A DNA stretch of 64,000 nucleotides from an uncultured Bryobacterales bacterium (GTDB lineage: Bacteria; Acidobacteriota; Terriglobia; Bryobacterales; Bryobacteraceae), in NCBI GenBank assembly GCA_937959285.1, contig CALGAR010000045.1, positions 1-64,000 of the forward strand, read 5' to 3'. Under the pieces are notes generated by a model. That model saw only the letters and a list, made by a program, of their open reading frames with translations, was not told the origin of the DNA and made no database searches. This document shows positions 24,884-35,100 of this stretch, piece by piece. Position numbers and translations under genes: made by a program. Each line of letters begins with the position of its first letter. Position 1 is the first letter of the stretch.

Positions 24884-25936
24884 GTGCTGAAAGGAAGAGC
24901 GACTCCTCAAGGAACTAGCCGTTACACCTCGCGCTTCCCCGTGCAGTCCGAAGCAGGCTTCTACCGTCGGGTTCAGGGCTGCTGGGCGTCGAGCCTGGGC
25001 ATCGGCACTTACCTCGGAGCCCCGGATGAGGCGACTGATACCGCCTATGTGATGGCGATCAAGGCTGCGGTTCACGGCGGAATTAACTTTATTGATTCAG
25101 CCATTAATTATCGCCATCAGCGCTCGGAGAGGTCGATTGGCGCGGCGCTGTCTGAGATGGTGCGGGCAGAAGAGATAACGCGCGATCAAGTCATCATCTG
25201 CACCAAGGCAGGCTTCCTGGTGCCCGGCGCAGTGCCTCATGACGGGCTGAAACCTTCAGACATTGCCGGGCAGATGCACTCGATGGCCCCCGCATTTCTG
25301 GCCGATCAGATCGAGCGCAGCCGCGAGAATCTGAATCTCGAGACGATTGATGTTTTCTACCTGCATAATCCCGAATCCCAGCTCGCATACGTTTCTCGGG
25401 AGACGTTCGAGCAGCGCATCCGGGATGCGTTCACGCTTCTGGAAGGGCTGGTAGAGCAGGGGCGCATCGGCTGGTATGGCACCGCCACGTGGGAGGGTTA
25501 CAGAGCCACCGGCCAGCTTTCACTCAGCCGTATGGTCGAGATCGCAACCGAGGTTGCGGGCAGCAGCCATCACTTCCGGTTTGTGCAGCTCCCGTTTAAC
25601 ATGGCAATGCCGGAAGCCTTTCTGCGCAGGAGCGAGGTGGTGCGCGGGCAGGAATGTACAGTGCTTCAGGCGGCCCAGGAGTTCGGAATTACGGTGGTCG
25701 CCAGCGCTTCACTGCTCCAGGCGAGACTCGCAAGCCACCTGCCCGAGGAGATTGTGCAAAAGATCCCCGAAGCCTCTACGAATGCTCAACGGGCCATTCA
25801 ATTCACACGATCGACACCAGGCATTTCGGTGGCCCTGAGCGGCATGAGCAGCGTCGCCCATCTGATCGAGAACCTCAAAGTGTCGACCGTTCCGCCGCTC
25901 TCGCTTGACAGATACCTGTCGTTTTATCGCGCATGA
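24884..25936 (+). CDS. Aldo/keto reductase
   Basis: About 350 residues of aldo/keto reductase TIM barrel. The N-terminal GRATPQGTSRYTSRF plus SSLGIGTYLGAPDEATDTAY and INFIDSAINYRHQRSERSIG mark the family, with the Asp and Tyr of the tetrad in IDSAINY and the Lys in VIICTKAGF. The long open frame begins at 24770, inside the divergent glycosyltransferase gene. GTG at 24884, just before the conserved RATPQGT segment, is the likelier start. NAD(P)H-dependent; substrate unknown. Its stop overlaps the next start (ATGA), so it is translationally coupled to the UvrC-like gene. Confidence 0.87.
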   Translation: MLKGRATPQGTSRYTSRFPVQSEAGFYRRVQGCWASSLGIGTYLGAPDEATDTAYVMAIKAAVHGGINFIDSAINYRHQRSERSIGAALSEMVRAEEITRDQVIICTKAGFLVPGAVPHDGLKPSDIAGQMHSMAPAFLADQIERSRENLNLETIDVFYLHNPESQLAYVSRETFEQRIRDAFTLLEGLVEQGRIGWYGTATWEGYRATGQLSLSRMVEIATEVAGSSHHFRFVQLPFNMAMPEAFLRRSEVVRGQECTVLQAAQEFGITVVASASLLQARLASHLPEEIVQKIPEASTNAQRAIQFTRSTPGISVALSGMSSVAHLIENLKVSTVPPLSLDRYLSFYRA

Positions 25937-27126
25937 TCCCGACCCCGCTGACCATTGACGTAGAGGCCGCAGGCCCGGCACTCGATGAGCGTCTATCAGA
26001 GGTCCCAAACTCCGCAGCAGTCTTTCTCATTCACACGGCCGGACGCGAGCCCTACCTCGCCCGCACCACGATGCTGCGACGGCGCCTGCAGCGGCTCCTC
26101 GGGAAGCGGAGCGAGCCCTCCCGAATGCTGAATCTCCGGTCGCTTGCAACGCGGGTCGACTACTGGCTGGTGGGCTCTCAGCTCGAGTCGAATTTACTCT
26201 TCTATCATCAGGCGCGGTTGTATTTTAAAGACAGGTATTTGCAGTTGCTGAAGCTGCGGATGCCCTACTACGTCAAAGTTGTCCTGTCGAACCCGTTCCC
26301 GAGGACGCAGGTGACCGCGCGGCTGTCGGGTGGAGATGCCTTGTTCTTCGGTCCGTTTCGAACGCGGGCAGCGGCCGAACTGTTCGAGTCGCAGGCACTC
26401 GACTTGTTCCAGGTGCGCCGCTGTCAGGAAGACCTGCAGCCGCGGCCGGAACACCCCGGTTGCATTTACGGCGAGATGAACATGTGCCTGCGGCCCTGCC
26501 AGCAGGTCGTTGGACCGGAGGAGTACGCAAGCGAGGTGCGGCGGCTTGTCGACTTCCTGTCGTCAGGCGGTAAATCGATGCTGGAGGCTGCCGCTTCTGC
26601 CCGCGACCGGCTGAGCGAGGAGATGCAGTTCGAGGAGGCCGCACGGCAGCATGCTCGCTACGAACGAATCCAGAACGTTCTCAAGCTCCGTGATGATTTG
26701 GTAGCGGAGCTGGATCAGTTACACGGTGTGGCCGTGACGCCATCCTCGCAAAACGGGTGTGTGGACCTTTGGTTTCTCCTCGAGGGAGCCTGGCTTGCGC
26801 CTCACTGCTTTCAGGTTTCACCGGCTCAGGAGGGCAAGATGGTCCCGATGGACCGGAGACTGAGAGATGTCGTTGCATCGCTCCACGCGCCGAAGGTCTC
26901 CGTGGTAGAGCGGCAGGAGCACGTTGCGCTCCTTACGCGCTGGTATTATTCCAGCTGGCGAGACGGCGACTGGATCCCATTTGAGAGCCTGGAGAAGGTT
27001 CCCTATCGAAAGCTGGTCCGCGCGATCTCTCGAATTGCTGCTGAACGAATTGTTGTAATTCCCGAATCTTCCGTTACGTCTGAAGAAGCCAGAAGGGAAC
27101 AATCTGAGAAAGCCAGAGGAAAGTAA
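25933..27126 (+). CDS. Short UvrC homologue lacking the C-terminal nuclease
   Basis: 397 residues, against ~600 for UvrC. The N-terminal GIY-YIG-like region (NSAAVFLIHTAGREPYLART, then MLRRRLQRLLG) is degenerate: the GIY block and the conserved Gly-Lys after Tyr are not preserved. The four Cys of the UvrC iron-sulphur site are kept with near-canonical spacing (RRC, PGC, MNMC, RPC; 13, 8 and 4 residues apart). A UVR motif follows (LSEEMQFEEAARQHARYERI). The RNase H-like nuclease and HhH domains are missing; the C-terminus is a diverged ~130 residues. It sits between an aldo/keto reductase and an OB-fold lipoprotein. It may bind DNA or UvrB without the 5' incision activity. Function inferred only. 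Confidence 0.8.
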   Translation: MIPTPLTIDVEAAGPALDERLSEVPNSAAVFLIHTAGREPYLARTTMLRRRLQRLLGKRSEPSRMLNLRSLATRVDYWLVGSQLESNLLFYHQARLYFKDRYLQLLKLRMPYYVKVVLSNPFPRTQVTARLSGGDALFFGPFRTRAAAELFESQALDLFQVRRCQEDLQPRPEHPGCIYGEMNMCLRPCQQVVGPEEYASEVRRLVDFLSSGGKSMLEAAASARDRLSEEMQFEEAARQHARYERIQNVLKLRDDLVAELDQLHGVAVTPSSQNGCVDLWFLLEGAWLAPHCFQVSPAQEGKMVPMDRRLRDVVASLHAPKVSVVERQEHVALLTRWYYSSWRDGDWIPFESLEKVPYRKLVRAISRIAAERIVVIPESSVTSEEARREQSEKARGK

Positions 27127-27474
27127 ATGGAACGACGGAGAAAGACGCTATTGGTGACGACGCTGGCTGGAGCAGCGATGTTGTTGTCCTCCTGCGGCGG
27201 CTCAGTAAAAATCGGCAATATTATCGCCAATCCAACGAAATACCAGAACCGCAACGTAACGGTGAACGGAACGGTTACCAACTCCTTCGGTGCGATCGTG
27301 GCGGGCGTGTATCAGGTGCAGGACGACACCGGAACGATCTATGTCATTTCGAGCGGCGGCATTCCTACCAAGGGTTCCCGCGTCAGGGTCGCAGGCACCG
27401 TCCAGAGCGGCGTCACCATTGGCGGGCGTACCTTCGGCACGACTCTCCGCCAACGGGACGTCGATGTCCGGTAA
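27127..27474 (+). CDS. OB-fold lipoprotein
   Basis: A 115-residue lipoprotein: basic n-region MERRRKTLLVTTLAGAAM, lipobox LLSSC with Cys as the first mature residue, then a small beta domain. The mature part (IANPTKYQNRNVTVNGTVTN, YQVQDDTGTIYVISSGGIP, GSRVRVAGTVQSGVTIGG) is a single OB-fold of the tRNA-anticodon/bOB type. It starts directly after the UvrC-like stop. It is presumably anchored in the outer or inner membrane; ligand unknown. It is convergent with the SMP-30 gene with only 2 bases between. Confidence 0.85.
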   Translation: MERRRKTLLVTTLAGAAMLLSSCGGSVKIGNIIANPTKYQNRNVTVNGTVTNSFGAIVAGVYQVQDDTGTIYVISSGGIPTKGSRVRVAGTVQSGVTIGGRTFGTTLRQRDVDVR

Positions 27475-27476
27475 AC

Positions 27477-28505
27477 TTACCAGCCTGCTCCCTTGGTCTT
27501 CGTTCTTACGCGGCAGAGATACATATCCGCGGTAATGTAGAGCGTCGACCCGTCATCACCCCAGGCGCAGTTTGATGTCTTCTCGCCCGTATCGATCCGG
27601 CCGAGCAGTTTGCCGGTGGGAGCGAAGATATAGACTCCGCCTGGACCTGTGGCAAAGAGGTTCCCTTCGCGATCTACCTTCATGCCGTCGGGAAGACCGG
27701 GCATTTTATTGACGCTCGACGTGACATCGGCGAAGACTCTGCCTTTTCCCAAGGTCCCATCCGCGTTTACCGGGTAGGCCATCCAGATCGCGCGCGCGGG
27801 ATCGGATTGCGCGACATAAAGCGTTTTCTCATCAGGGGAAAAGGCTATGCCGTTCGGCCGCGTCAGCTCTTTTGTAAGAAGTGTAAGTTCTCCACCGGGC
27901 GAAAGTCTGTAGACGCCGCAAAAGTCCAGTTCACGGCGCGGATCGTCCCATTGCTTTGGCAGCCCGTACGGGGGATCCGTGAAGTAGAGCGCGCCGCTTG
28001 AATGGAACGTTGCGTCGTTGGGGCTGTTGAGGCGCTTGCCGAGGTAGTTGTCGATCAGCGTCTTCTTGCCTCCATCTTTTTCGAGCCGGGAGATGCGGCG
28101 GTCGCCATGTTCACAGAGGACCAAACGGCCTTGAGGATCGAGAAGCAGGCCGTTGCTGCCCGGCTCGGGTCGATACTCCACAACGCCGGTATAGCCCGAC
28201 GGCTTCATGAAGAGGCTCACGCCCTCGCCCTCTTTCCACTTCATGATGGAATTGCGGGGGATGTCCGAAAACAGCAGATAGCCGCCGTTTTTCACCCATA
28301 CCGGCCCTTCGGTCCATTCGAAACCGGAGGCAAGCACTTCAATGCGGGCCTCCGGATCGAGGAGCTTGTCCAATGCCGGATCGAGGCGCACGATCTTACC
28401 CAGCGTGGGGAAGTTTCTTGTGTCTTGCGCCATCATGACCCCGGCGGCGCACAGTGCCGCCCAGCCAATCATTCCTACCGCAGTGCGAACTCTCATGGGA
28501 AGCAA
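27477..28505 (-). CDS. SMP-30/gluconolactonase family protein
   Basis: A 342-residue exported six-blade beta-propeller of the SMP-30/gluconolactonase/LRE family. Metal-site positions are recognisable: the Glu in GFEWTEGPVWV, the Asn in RLNSPNDATFH and the Asp residues in GIAFSPDEKTLYV and GLPDGMKVDREGN. These enzymes are Ca- or Zn-dependent lactonases, here probably acting on sugar lactones outside the cytoplasm (signal peptide MLPMRVRTAVGMIGWAALCA). It lies 14 bases downstream of the sulfatase gene on the same strand, so the two are likely co-transcribed for polysaccharide breakdown. Confidence 0.92.
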   Translation of the reverse strand: MLPMRVRTAVGMIGWAALCAAGVMMAQDTRNFPTLGKIVRLDPALDKLLDPEARIEVLASGFEWTEGPVWVKNGGYLLFSDIPRNSIMKWKEGEGVSLFMKPSGYTGVVEYRPEPGSNGLLLDPQGRLVLCEHGDRRISRLEKDGGKKTLIDNYLGKRLNSPNDATFHSSGALYFTDPPYGLPKQWDDPRRELDFCGVYRLSPGGELTLLTKELTRPNGIAFSPDEKTLYVAQSDPARAIWMAYPVNADGTLGKGRVFADVTSSVNKMPGLPDGMKVDREGNLFATGPGGVYIFAPTGKLLGRIDTGEKTSNCAWGDDGSTLYITADMYLCRVRTKTKGAGW

Positions 28506-28519
28506 GTGTATCTCACTGC

Positions 28520-29890
28520 TTAGATGGCCGCAGCTTCCGGTGTCTCCGGAATGCCTCCCTGATCCCCCGTATCCTTCATCCAGCGATCGAGGATGTCCGC
28601 GTATTTCCGGACCCGCTCGCGATGTTCCGGCGCACTGGCGAGGTTTTTCACCTCGTACTTGTCCGTCTGCAGGTCGTAGAACTCCACTTCCGGCTTGCGC
28701 GGCTGCATGAAGAGCGACTGCACTTCATTCAACTTGCCCTCGCTGTGGAGCTGCTTCATCACACTGAGAGTCGGGTAGGAAGTCTGGATGTATTCGTTGT
28801 ACTGCGTGTAGGGACGGTCCGGCATAAAGTTGCGGATGTACTTATATCGCTTGTCGCGGACGCAGCGGATGCGGTCCACGGTCATGTCGCAGCGATCGCG
28901 GGCGGCCACGATGTAATCCCGCTTGGGGGAACTGCCAAAGAGAGGACGCCCGTGGAAGTTCTTAGGAATCGGGATACCGGCCCATTCCAGGGTCTGGGCG
29001 GTCATGTCGAGAGAAAGAACCAGATCATCCCGGACTGTGCCCGGCTTAAGAACTCCCGGCCACCGCGCGATCAGAGGAACGTGAATGCCTTCGTCGTAAA
29101 GCCACTGCTTGCCCCGGATCAGACACGTTCCGTTGTCGCCCATGAAGAAGATTGCGGTGCTGTCGAGCAAATTGTCCTGCTTCAGCGCGTCCAGCAACTG
29201 TCCCACTTTGCGGTCGAGCAGGTGGATGGCGTCGAAGAAGTTGGCGATTTCGTCCCGAACGACGGGGTGATCCGGGTAGTAGGGGGGCAGGGAAACGCGG
29301 GCCGGATCGACGAGGTTTGACTGCTTCCGGGCTTCGACAAACGCAGGCCCCTTGTGCGGTTCGCGGAAGTTCACCTGAGCGTAGAACGGCTGTCCCTTCT
29401 CCCTCTGATTCCAGTGCGTGCCGTCGAACGGCTTCTCCACGGTGAAGTTGAAATCGGTCTTGCCGGTGCCTGCGGCTCCCTCTGCAAACGCTCTGACGTT
29501 CGCCGTGAAGTAGCCGCGCTCCCTGAGGCGGTCCGTGATTAGGCGGACTCCTTCCGGCAGACGGTAGCCGTCCTTGCGGTGGCTCCGATGGTGGTGAGCG
29601 CCGATGGATGTCTGGTAGAGACCGGTATTGAACGCCGAGCGGCTGGGCGAGCAGACAGGAGCCGTAGTAAACGCGTTGTTGAAGCGGACGCCCTCGTTGG
29701 CGAGGCGGTCAATGTTTGGCGTCCTGACTACCGGATGGCCGTAACAGCTGAGGTAGGGCCCCATATCTTCCGCAAGAATCAGAACGATGTTCGGGCGTTC
29801 TGTACGGGTTCCGCTGAGGATCGCGGGGAAGCCGCCAGCGGAGGCGAGGGCGGCGGAGCCTGCGCCAGTCACAAACTCTCGGCGATTCAT
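28520..29890 (-). CDS. Sulfatase (Cys-type, formylglycine-dependent)
   Basis: A 456-residue exported sulfatase with a signal of twin-arginine character (MNRREFVTGAGSAALASAG). The metal site opens with RPNIVLILAEDMGPYLSCYG, and the catalytic motif is VCSPSRSAFNTG with Cys80 as the residue to be converted to formylglycine. FFMGDNGTC carries the distal Asp-Asn ligands. It resembles the N-sulfoglucosamine sulfohydrolase group in YQTSIGAHHHRSH, but the substrate cannot be fixed. No maturase gene is in the window. An AAGGAG ribosome-binding site precedes the ATG. It is divergent from the racemase-like gene and co-directional with the SMP-30 gene. Confidence 0.94.
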   Translation of the reverse strand: MNRREFVTGAGSAALASAGGFPAILSGTRTERPNIVLILAEDMGPYLSCYGHPVVRTPNIDRLANEGVRFNNAFTTAPVCSPSRSAFNTGLYQTSIGAHHHRSHRKDGYRLPEGVRLITDRLRERGYFTANVRAFAEGAAGTGKTDFNFTVEKPFDGTHWNQREKGQPFYAQVNFREPHKGPAFVEARKQSNLVDPARVSLPPYYPDHPVVRDEIANFFDAIHLLDRKVGQLLDALKQDNLLDSTAIFFMGDNGTCLIRGKQWLYDEGIHVPLIARWPGVLKPGTVRDDLVLSLDMTAQTLEWAGIPIPKNFHGRPLFGSSPKRDYIVAARDRCDMTVDRIRCVRDKRYKYIRNFMPDRPYTQYNEYIQTSYPTLSVMKQLHSEGKLNEVQSLFMQPRKPEVEFYDLQTDKYEVKNLASAPEHRERVRKYADILDRWMKDTGDQGGIPETPEAAAI

Positions 29891-29956
29891 ACCATCTCCT
29901 TCTTACGAACGATACTGCAAAGGGTCACTTTCGGGCGGTATGTCCAGCATAGGACA

Positions 29957-30649
29957 ATGACAGAATCGATGCCAAAGACTCTAGCCCTCATCCACACAAC
30001 AAAGCTCTTCCTGACGTCCGATCCAATCTTTCAGCAGTTGTGCTCGGAGCTCCTGCCGGACGTACAGATCATCAACATCCTGGATGACTCTCTTCTGCCG
30101 CACTGCATGGCGGAACAGCGCGTGACGCCTGCCCTCACGCGCCGCATGTGCAGCTATGTCGTCGCCGCCGAAATGGCCGGGGCGGACGCCGTCTTATCGC
30201 TGTGCTCCTCGCTTGGTCCGACAATCGATGTCGCGCGAAAAATGGTTTCGATTCCAGTGATCAAGATCGATGACGCGCATACCGAGAAGGCCGTGTGTGA
30301 GGCCCGGCGAATCGGAGTCCTGGCGACGGTCGCTTCCACGCTCGGCCCGACCGTCGCGCTGATTCACGAAAAGGCCGAACTGCACCGCAAGGAGGTTGAA
30401 GTGGAAGAGATCCTCGTAGAAAACGCTTTCGAGGCTTTGACGGCTGGCAACCGGGAGACGCACGATGCACTGCTGCTCGAAGCCGCAGCCAGGCTTGCGC
30501 CGAAGGTTGATCTGCTCCTTTTTGCGCAGGCTTCAATGACTCGCCTCGCGGCTGCAGCTCACGAGGCCACCGGGCTGCCCGTTTTGACCAGTCCTCGCCC
30601 CGCGATTGAGTACGTCCGGCGAGTCCTCAACGAGGGAGTTCGGCGCTAA
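29957..30649 (+). CDS. Asp/Glu racemase superfamily protein with one catalytic Cys
   Basis: About 230 residues. The Asp/Glu/hydantoin racemase fold is clear (LALIHTTKLFLTSDPIFQQL, AGADAVLSLCSSLGPTIDVA, GVLATVASTLGPTVALI, LLLFAQASMTRLAAAAHEA, GLPVLTSPRPAIEY). The first catalytic Cys is present in SLCSSLG. The second is replaced: LLLFAQASM has Ala where racemases have Cys. Single-Cys members include decarboxylases and isomerases, so a true two-base racemase is unlikely. The ATG at 29957 is chosen; the frame extends upstream to 29579, but that part lies inside the sulfatase gene. It overlaps the end of the DUF1501 gene by 4 bases, convergently. Confidence 0.85.
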   Translation: MTESMPKTLALIHTTKLFLTSDPIFQQLCSELLPDVQIINILDDSLLPHCMAEQRVTPALTRRMCSYVVAAEMAGADAVLSLCSSLGPTIDVARKMVSIPVIKIDDAHTEKAVCEARRIGVLATVASTLGPTVALIHEKAELHRKEVEVEEILVENAFEALTAGNRETHDALLLEAAARLAPKVDLLLFAQASMTRLAAAAHEATGLPVLTSPRPAIEYVRRVLNEGVRR

Positions 30650-32094
30650 CTGAGCACCTTCTGGACCACGTTGCCGCCGACGTCGGTGAGGCGGAAATAG
30701 CGTCCCTGAAACTTGTAGGTGAGCCTGCGATGATCGATCCCGAGGCAGTGGAGGATGGTCGCCTGCAAGTCGTGGACGTGAACCGGATCTTCTGTAATGT
30801 TGTAGCAGTAGTCGTCAGTAGCGCCGAGTGTGATTCCGGGTTTTACGCCGCCGCCTGCAAGCCACATCGTGAAGCAGCGCGGGTGATGGTCTCGCCCGTA
30901 GTCCGTTGCGGTCAGCCGGCCCTGGCAGTAAACCGTCCGTCCAAACTCACCGCCCCAGACCACCAGCGTGTCCTTGAGTAGGCCTCTCTGTTTGAGGTCC
31001 TGGATGAGAGCGGCTGAAGGCTGATCCGTTTCCTGGCAGCGCTTGGGGAGGCCCTGGGGCAGCTTTCCGTGGTGATCCCAATCCCGATGATAGAGCTGGA
31101 TGAAACGGACGCCTCGCTCGGCCAGGCGGCGGGCCAGCAGGCAATTGTAGGCGTACGTCCCCGGCTTCTTCACGTCGGGGCCATACATTTCGAGAATGTG
31201 ATCCGGCTCCTTGGACAGATCGATGAGCTCGGGGACAGAACTCTGCATCCGGAACGCCATCTCGTACTGAGCAATCCGGGTATTGATTTCGGGATCGCCC
31301 ATCTCAGCCAGTTTTCGCTGGTTAATGATGTTCAAAGCGTCGAGGAAGGCCCGTCGGTTCTCGGCGGGAAAACCCGGCGGATTGGACAGGTAGAGCACCG
31401 GATCGCCTACGGAGCGGAACTTCACGCCCTGGTATTTGGTTGGCAGGAACCCGCTGCCCCATAGCCGGTCATAGAGCGGTTGTCCGCCGCCTCCTTGTCC
31501 CGGCGAAATCATGACGACGAAGGCGGGAAGATTTTCCGTTTCGCAGCCGAGCCCGTACGCTACCCAGGATCCCATGCTCGGCCGTCCCGCGATCTGAGAC
31601 CCCGTCTGAAAGAACGTCACAGCGGGGTCATGATTAATGGCCTCCGTGTGCATGCTCTTGATAAACGTCAGGTCGTCGGCGATCTTCGCCGTGTGCGGCA
31701 GGAGTTCACTTACCCACGCTCCGCTGTTGCCGTGCTGGGCGAACTTGTACTTCGAGGGAACGATCGGGAAGCTGGACTGCGAAGCTGACATCTGAGTGAG
31801 CCGCTGGCCTCTGCGGACCGAATCCGGCAGATCGGTTCCCTGAAACTCAACCAGCCGGGGCTTGTAGTCGAACAGCTCCATCTGCGACGGGCCGCCGGAC
31901 TGAAAGAGGAAGATGACTCGCTTTGCTGTCGGAGTGTGGTGCGGCAGGCCGGGCAGTCCCGCGTTGTCCGCCTTTGCAGCGGCGTCTTTGCCCGCAAGCA
32001 AAGATGCCAGCGCGGCGATGCCGATGCCCGTCGCATTTCTGCCGAAGAAGTGGCGCCGAGTCAGCAGTTCCACATGGCTTTTCAACGGGTTCAT
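30646..32094 (-). CDS. DUF1501 secreted protein
   Basis: A 482-residue DUF1501 protein, a sulfatase/phosphatase-fold family common in Planctomycetes and Acidobacteriota, nearly always encoded next to a PSD1 protein as here. The exported N-terminus is of twin-arginine type (TRRHFFGRNATGIGIAALAS). Characteristic segments: KRVIFLFQSGGPSQMELFDY, EAINHDPAVTFFQTGSQIAG, RGVRFIQLYHRDWDHHGKLP, VVWGGEFGRTVYCQG and DYGRDHHPRCFTMWLAGGG, which hold the likely metal-binding His and Asp residues. It lies 21 bases downstream of the PSD1 gene, in one operon. Function is not established for the family. Confidence 0.93.
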   Translation of the reverse strand: MNPLKSHVELLTRRHFFGRNATGIGIAALASLLAGKDAAAKADNAGLPGLPHHTPTAKRVIFLFQSGGPSQMELFDYKPRLVEFQGTDLPDSVRRGQRLTQMSASQSSFPIVPSKYKFAQHGNSGAWVSELLPHTAKIADDLTFIKSMHTEAINHDPAVTFFQTGSQIAGRPSMGSWVAYGLGCETENLPAFVVMISPGQGGGGQPLYDRLWGSGFLPTKYQGVKFRSVGDPVLYLSNPPGFPAENRRAFLDALNIINQRKLAEMGDPEINTRIAQYEMAFRMQSSVPELIDLSKEPDHILEMYGPDVKKPGTYAYNCLLARRLAERGVRFIQLYHRDWDHHGKLPQGLPKRCQETDQPSAALIQDLKQRGLLKDTLVVWGGEFGRTVYCQGRLTATDYGRDHHPRCFTMWLAGGGVKPGITLGATDDYCYNITEDPVHVHDLQATILHCLGIDHRRLTYKFQGRYFRLTDVGGNVVQKVLS

Positions 32095-32115
32095 TGCTTT
32101 CCTCCTTCCTGCCTG

Positions 32116-35100
32116 TTACTCCTTAGTGATCGTTTCGTCCAGGTTCAGAATAATGCTGGCGACGCCCGCCCAGGCTGCAAGCTCGCCCGGTTTCCATTTG
32201 CGATCCCATGGCGAATCGCCCTGGCCGAGAAACTTCTCGGCCTCCTCCTGCCTGGAGAGGTAGTAGGACTCGAACTTTCGCAGCGCAGTCGTCAGGGCGG
32301 CGGCTTCATCGGGATGCGGGTCCCGGGCTAGAACCCAGCGGTAGGCAAACCGGATTCGATCGGCCTCGCTCTCGCCGCCCTCGCCCAGCATCCGCTCCGC
32401 GAACTTGCGGGCGGCTTCGACGTAGGTCACGTCGTTCATGAGATTGAGCGCCTGAAGCGGCGTGTTGGTCCGTGTTTCGCGCACGATGCAGTTTTCCCGC
32501 GTGGGTGAATCGAAGTTCACCATGTTGGGCGGCGCGACCGTCCGGCGCCAGTAGGTATAGAGACTGCGGCGATAAAGGCCTTCTCCCTTGTCCGGCTCGT
32601 AACCCTTGCCTCCGGCCAGTTCCTGCCAGAGCCCGGGGGGCTGGTACGGCTTGACGGATGGCCCGCCTATCTTTTCGACGAGCAGTCCGGAGACAGCGAG
32701 GGCCTGGTCGCGGATCATCTCCGGAGAGAGCCGGAGCCTGGGACCGCGCGCGAAAAGCCGGTTCTCCGGATCCCGTTGTAACAATTCAGGTGTAACTTTC
32801 GATGACTGGCGGTAAGTCGCGCTCGTGACGATGGTTTTCAAAATGTGCTTGACGTTCCATCCGCTCTCGATGAACTCAACTGCGAGCCAGTCCAAGAGCT
32901 CTGGGTGAATCGGCCATTCGCCCTGCGATCCGAAATCCTCGACGGTCTTGACAAGGCCTGTGCCGAAAAACAGGGCCCAGAACCGGTTCACAACAGCACG
33001 CGCGGTGAGCGGATTGGACGGGTCCACCAGCCAGCGGGCAAGCCCCAGGCGGTTTCGCGGCCATTCAGGTTTCAGAGGCGGCAGCACCGCAGGGACGTTG
33101 GGGGTAACCTTCTCTCCCGGCGCATCGTAAGCGCCCCGCTTGAGGATGAACGTCTCCCGCGGAACCTCCCGCTCCTTCATCACCATAACTGTGGGAATGG
33201 TGCTGTAGTAGCTGTCGCGGGCTGCCCGAATCCTGGCAAGTCTTGCGCGGGCCTCCCGGATCTTCTGGGGGGCGGCGAGATCGAGAAACGCGTAGCGAAG
33301 CTTGTCCGCCTGGGCCTTCGTCCTCTTCGCGGGCGGAATTTGCACCAGGGTCGAAGGCGGATCCAGCAGGGCGATCACCGCGGCCTCCTCGACTGTGACA
33401 GCGCGGTTAAAGATGCGCACATCGTCGATCAAACCCTGGAATCGGAGCCCGCCTCCCGCGCCGATGCGCCAAGGCTCGGAGGGGCCAAGCGGCCACAGGC
33501 ACTGATCGAAGAGAATTTTTAGCGGTACTTCTTTCCCGTTGATGTAGATATGGACGCCGGCGGCCTTCATGCTGCCGTCGTAGGTCGCCAGGACGTGCTG
33601 CCATTCGTTCAACCGGACCGGGTCCTGCGTTTCGACGCGCAAACCCAGGTCCGTCCAGCGGAAGGTAATGTGCAGCCGGATTTTGCCGTCGATGATATGA
33701 AGCGAATGGCCTTCGCCTTCAAAGTAATCCTCTGCCTTCGAAAGGATGGAGCCTTTGGGCGACTCGGGCTTGATCCAGGCGGCGAACGTAAAGGGATCGC
33801 GGTAGTTGAACTTCGCCACGTCGACGCCGGCAGCTTCGACAAACTGCTTCCCGTCAAAGCGCCGGGCCTTACCCTGGCGGCCTTCCTCCACCGGCAAACT
33901 GCAGTCGCCCGACCCGCAGCCGACAATCTTCTCGCTGGACTCGCCGTCGAGGCTAGCGTGAAAAACTTGCCCCTCCGTTATGGTCCATGGACTCGGATTG
34001 CCCGCTACTGCCGCCTCCCATTTCGCCTGTTCTTTCTTCAGCAGAGGCTCGAGTGACCTCAGGTGGCGTTCGGCGTCCGCAACCTGGCGGTCGAACTCCT
34101 CGAGGCGCTTCTGCTGTTCCGGCAGCGGAGCCTTGATATATGGCTCCTCGTTCCCGAAGTTATAGACAAAGCCCTTTTCAGGAACGTTGTTAAAGAAGGC
34201 GAACATCGAGTAATAATCTCTCTGCGTGAACGGGTCGAACTTATGGTCGTGACACCGGGCGCAGCCGATCGTAAGTCCCAACCACACGGTGGATGTGGTT
34301 TCTAAGCGATCCGCCACGTACTCGACGCGAAACTCCTCGTCCACGATGCCGCCCTCGGCGCTCGTCCGGTGGTTCCGATTGAATGCGGTCGCGATTTTCT
34401 GGGAAAGGGTTGCGTTGGGAAGCAGGTCACCGGCGATCTGCTCGATCGTAAACTGATCGAACGGCATGTTCTTGTGGAATGCCTCAATGACCCAGTCTCG
34501 CCATCGCCACATGTCGCGAGGACCGTCGGTTTGATAACCGTTCGTGTCGGCGTAGCGGGCCGCTTCCAGCCACCGAATCGCCATGCGTTCCGCGTAGCGG
34601 GGAGAGGCGAGGAGGCGGTCGACGAGCTTCTCGTAAGCCTTCGGCGAAGTATCTTTTACAAAGGCATCCACTTCAGCGGGGGTGGGTGGCAGGCCTGTGA
34701 GGTCGAAGCTCAGGCGGCGGATCAGCGTCGCCTTGGAAGCTTCGGGAGATGGCCGGAAGCCTTCCCGTTCCAGTCGCGCCAGCACAAATCGATCAATCGG
34801 GTTCCTGGGCCATGAGGTGTCTCGGACCTGGGGAAGAGGTGCTTTCTTTGGGGGGATGAACGACCAGTGCGGCTGGTAGACGGCACCTTCCTTGATCCAT
34901 TGACGGATGAGCTGAATCTCCTGATCCGAAAGAGGTTGATGCCCCATGTAGGCCGGCGGCATGCGAAGCGACTTATTCGAGGACGTGATGCGCTTGTAAA
35001 CTTCGCTCTTCTCGGGATCACCCGGGACTATGCCGAATCGTCCTTTGCCGAGGTCCGCCTTGGCGGCCTCCTCCTGGTCAAGCCGGAGCTTGCTCTTGCG

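Noticed and set aside
29579..29956. N-terminal extension of the racemase-like frame
   Set aside because: It is antisense to the conserved catalytic part of the sulfatase; family similarity begins only at the ATG at 29957.
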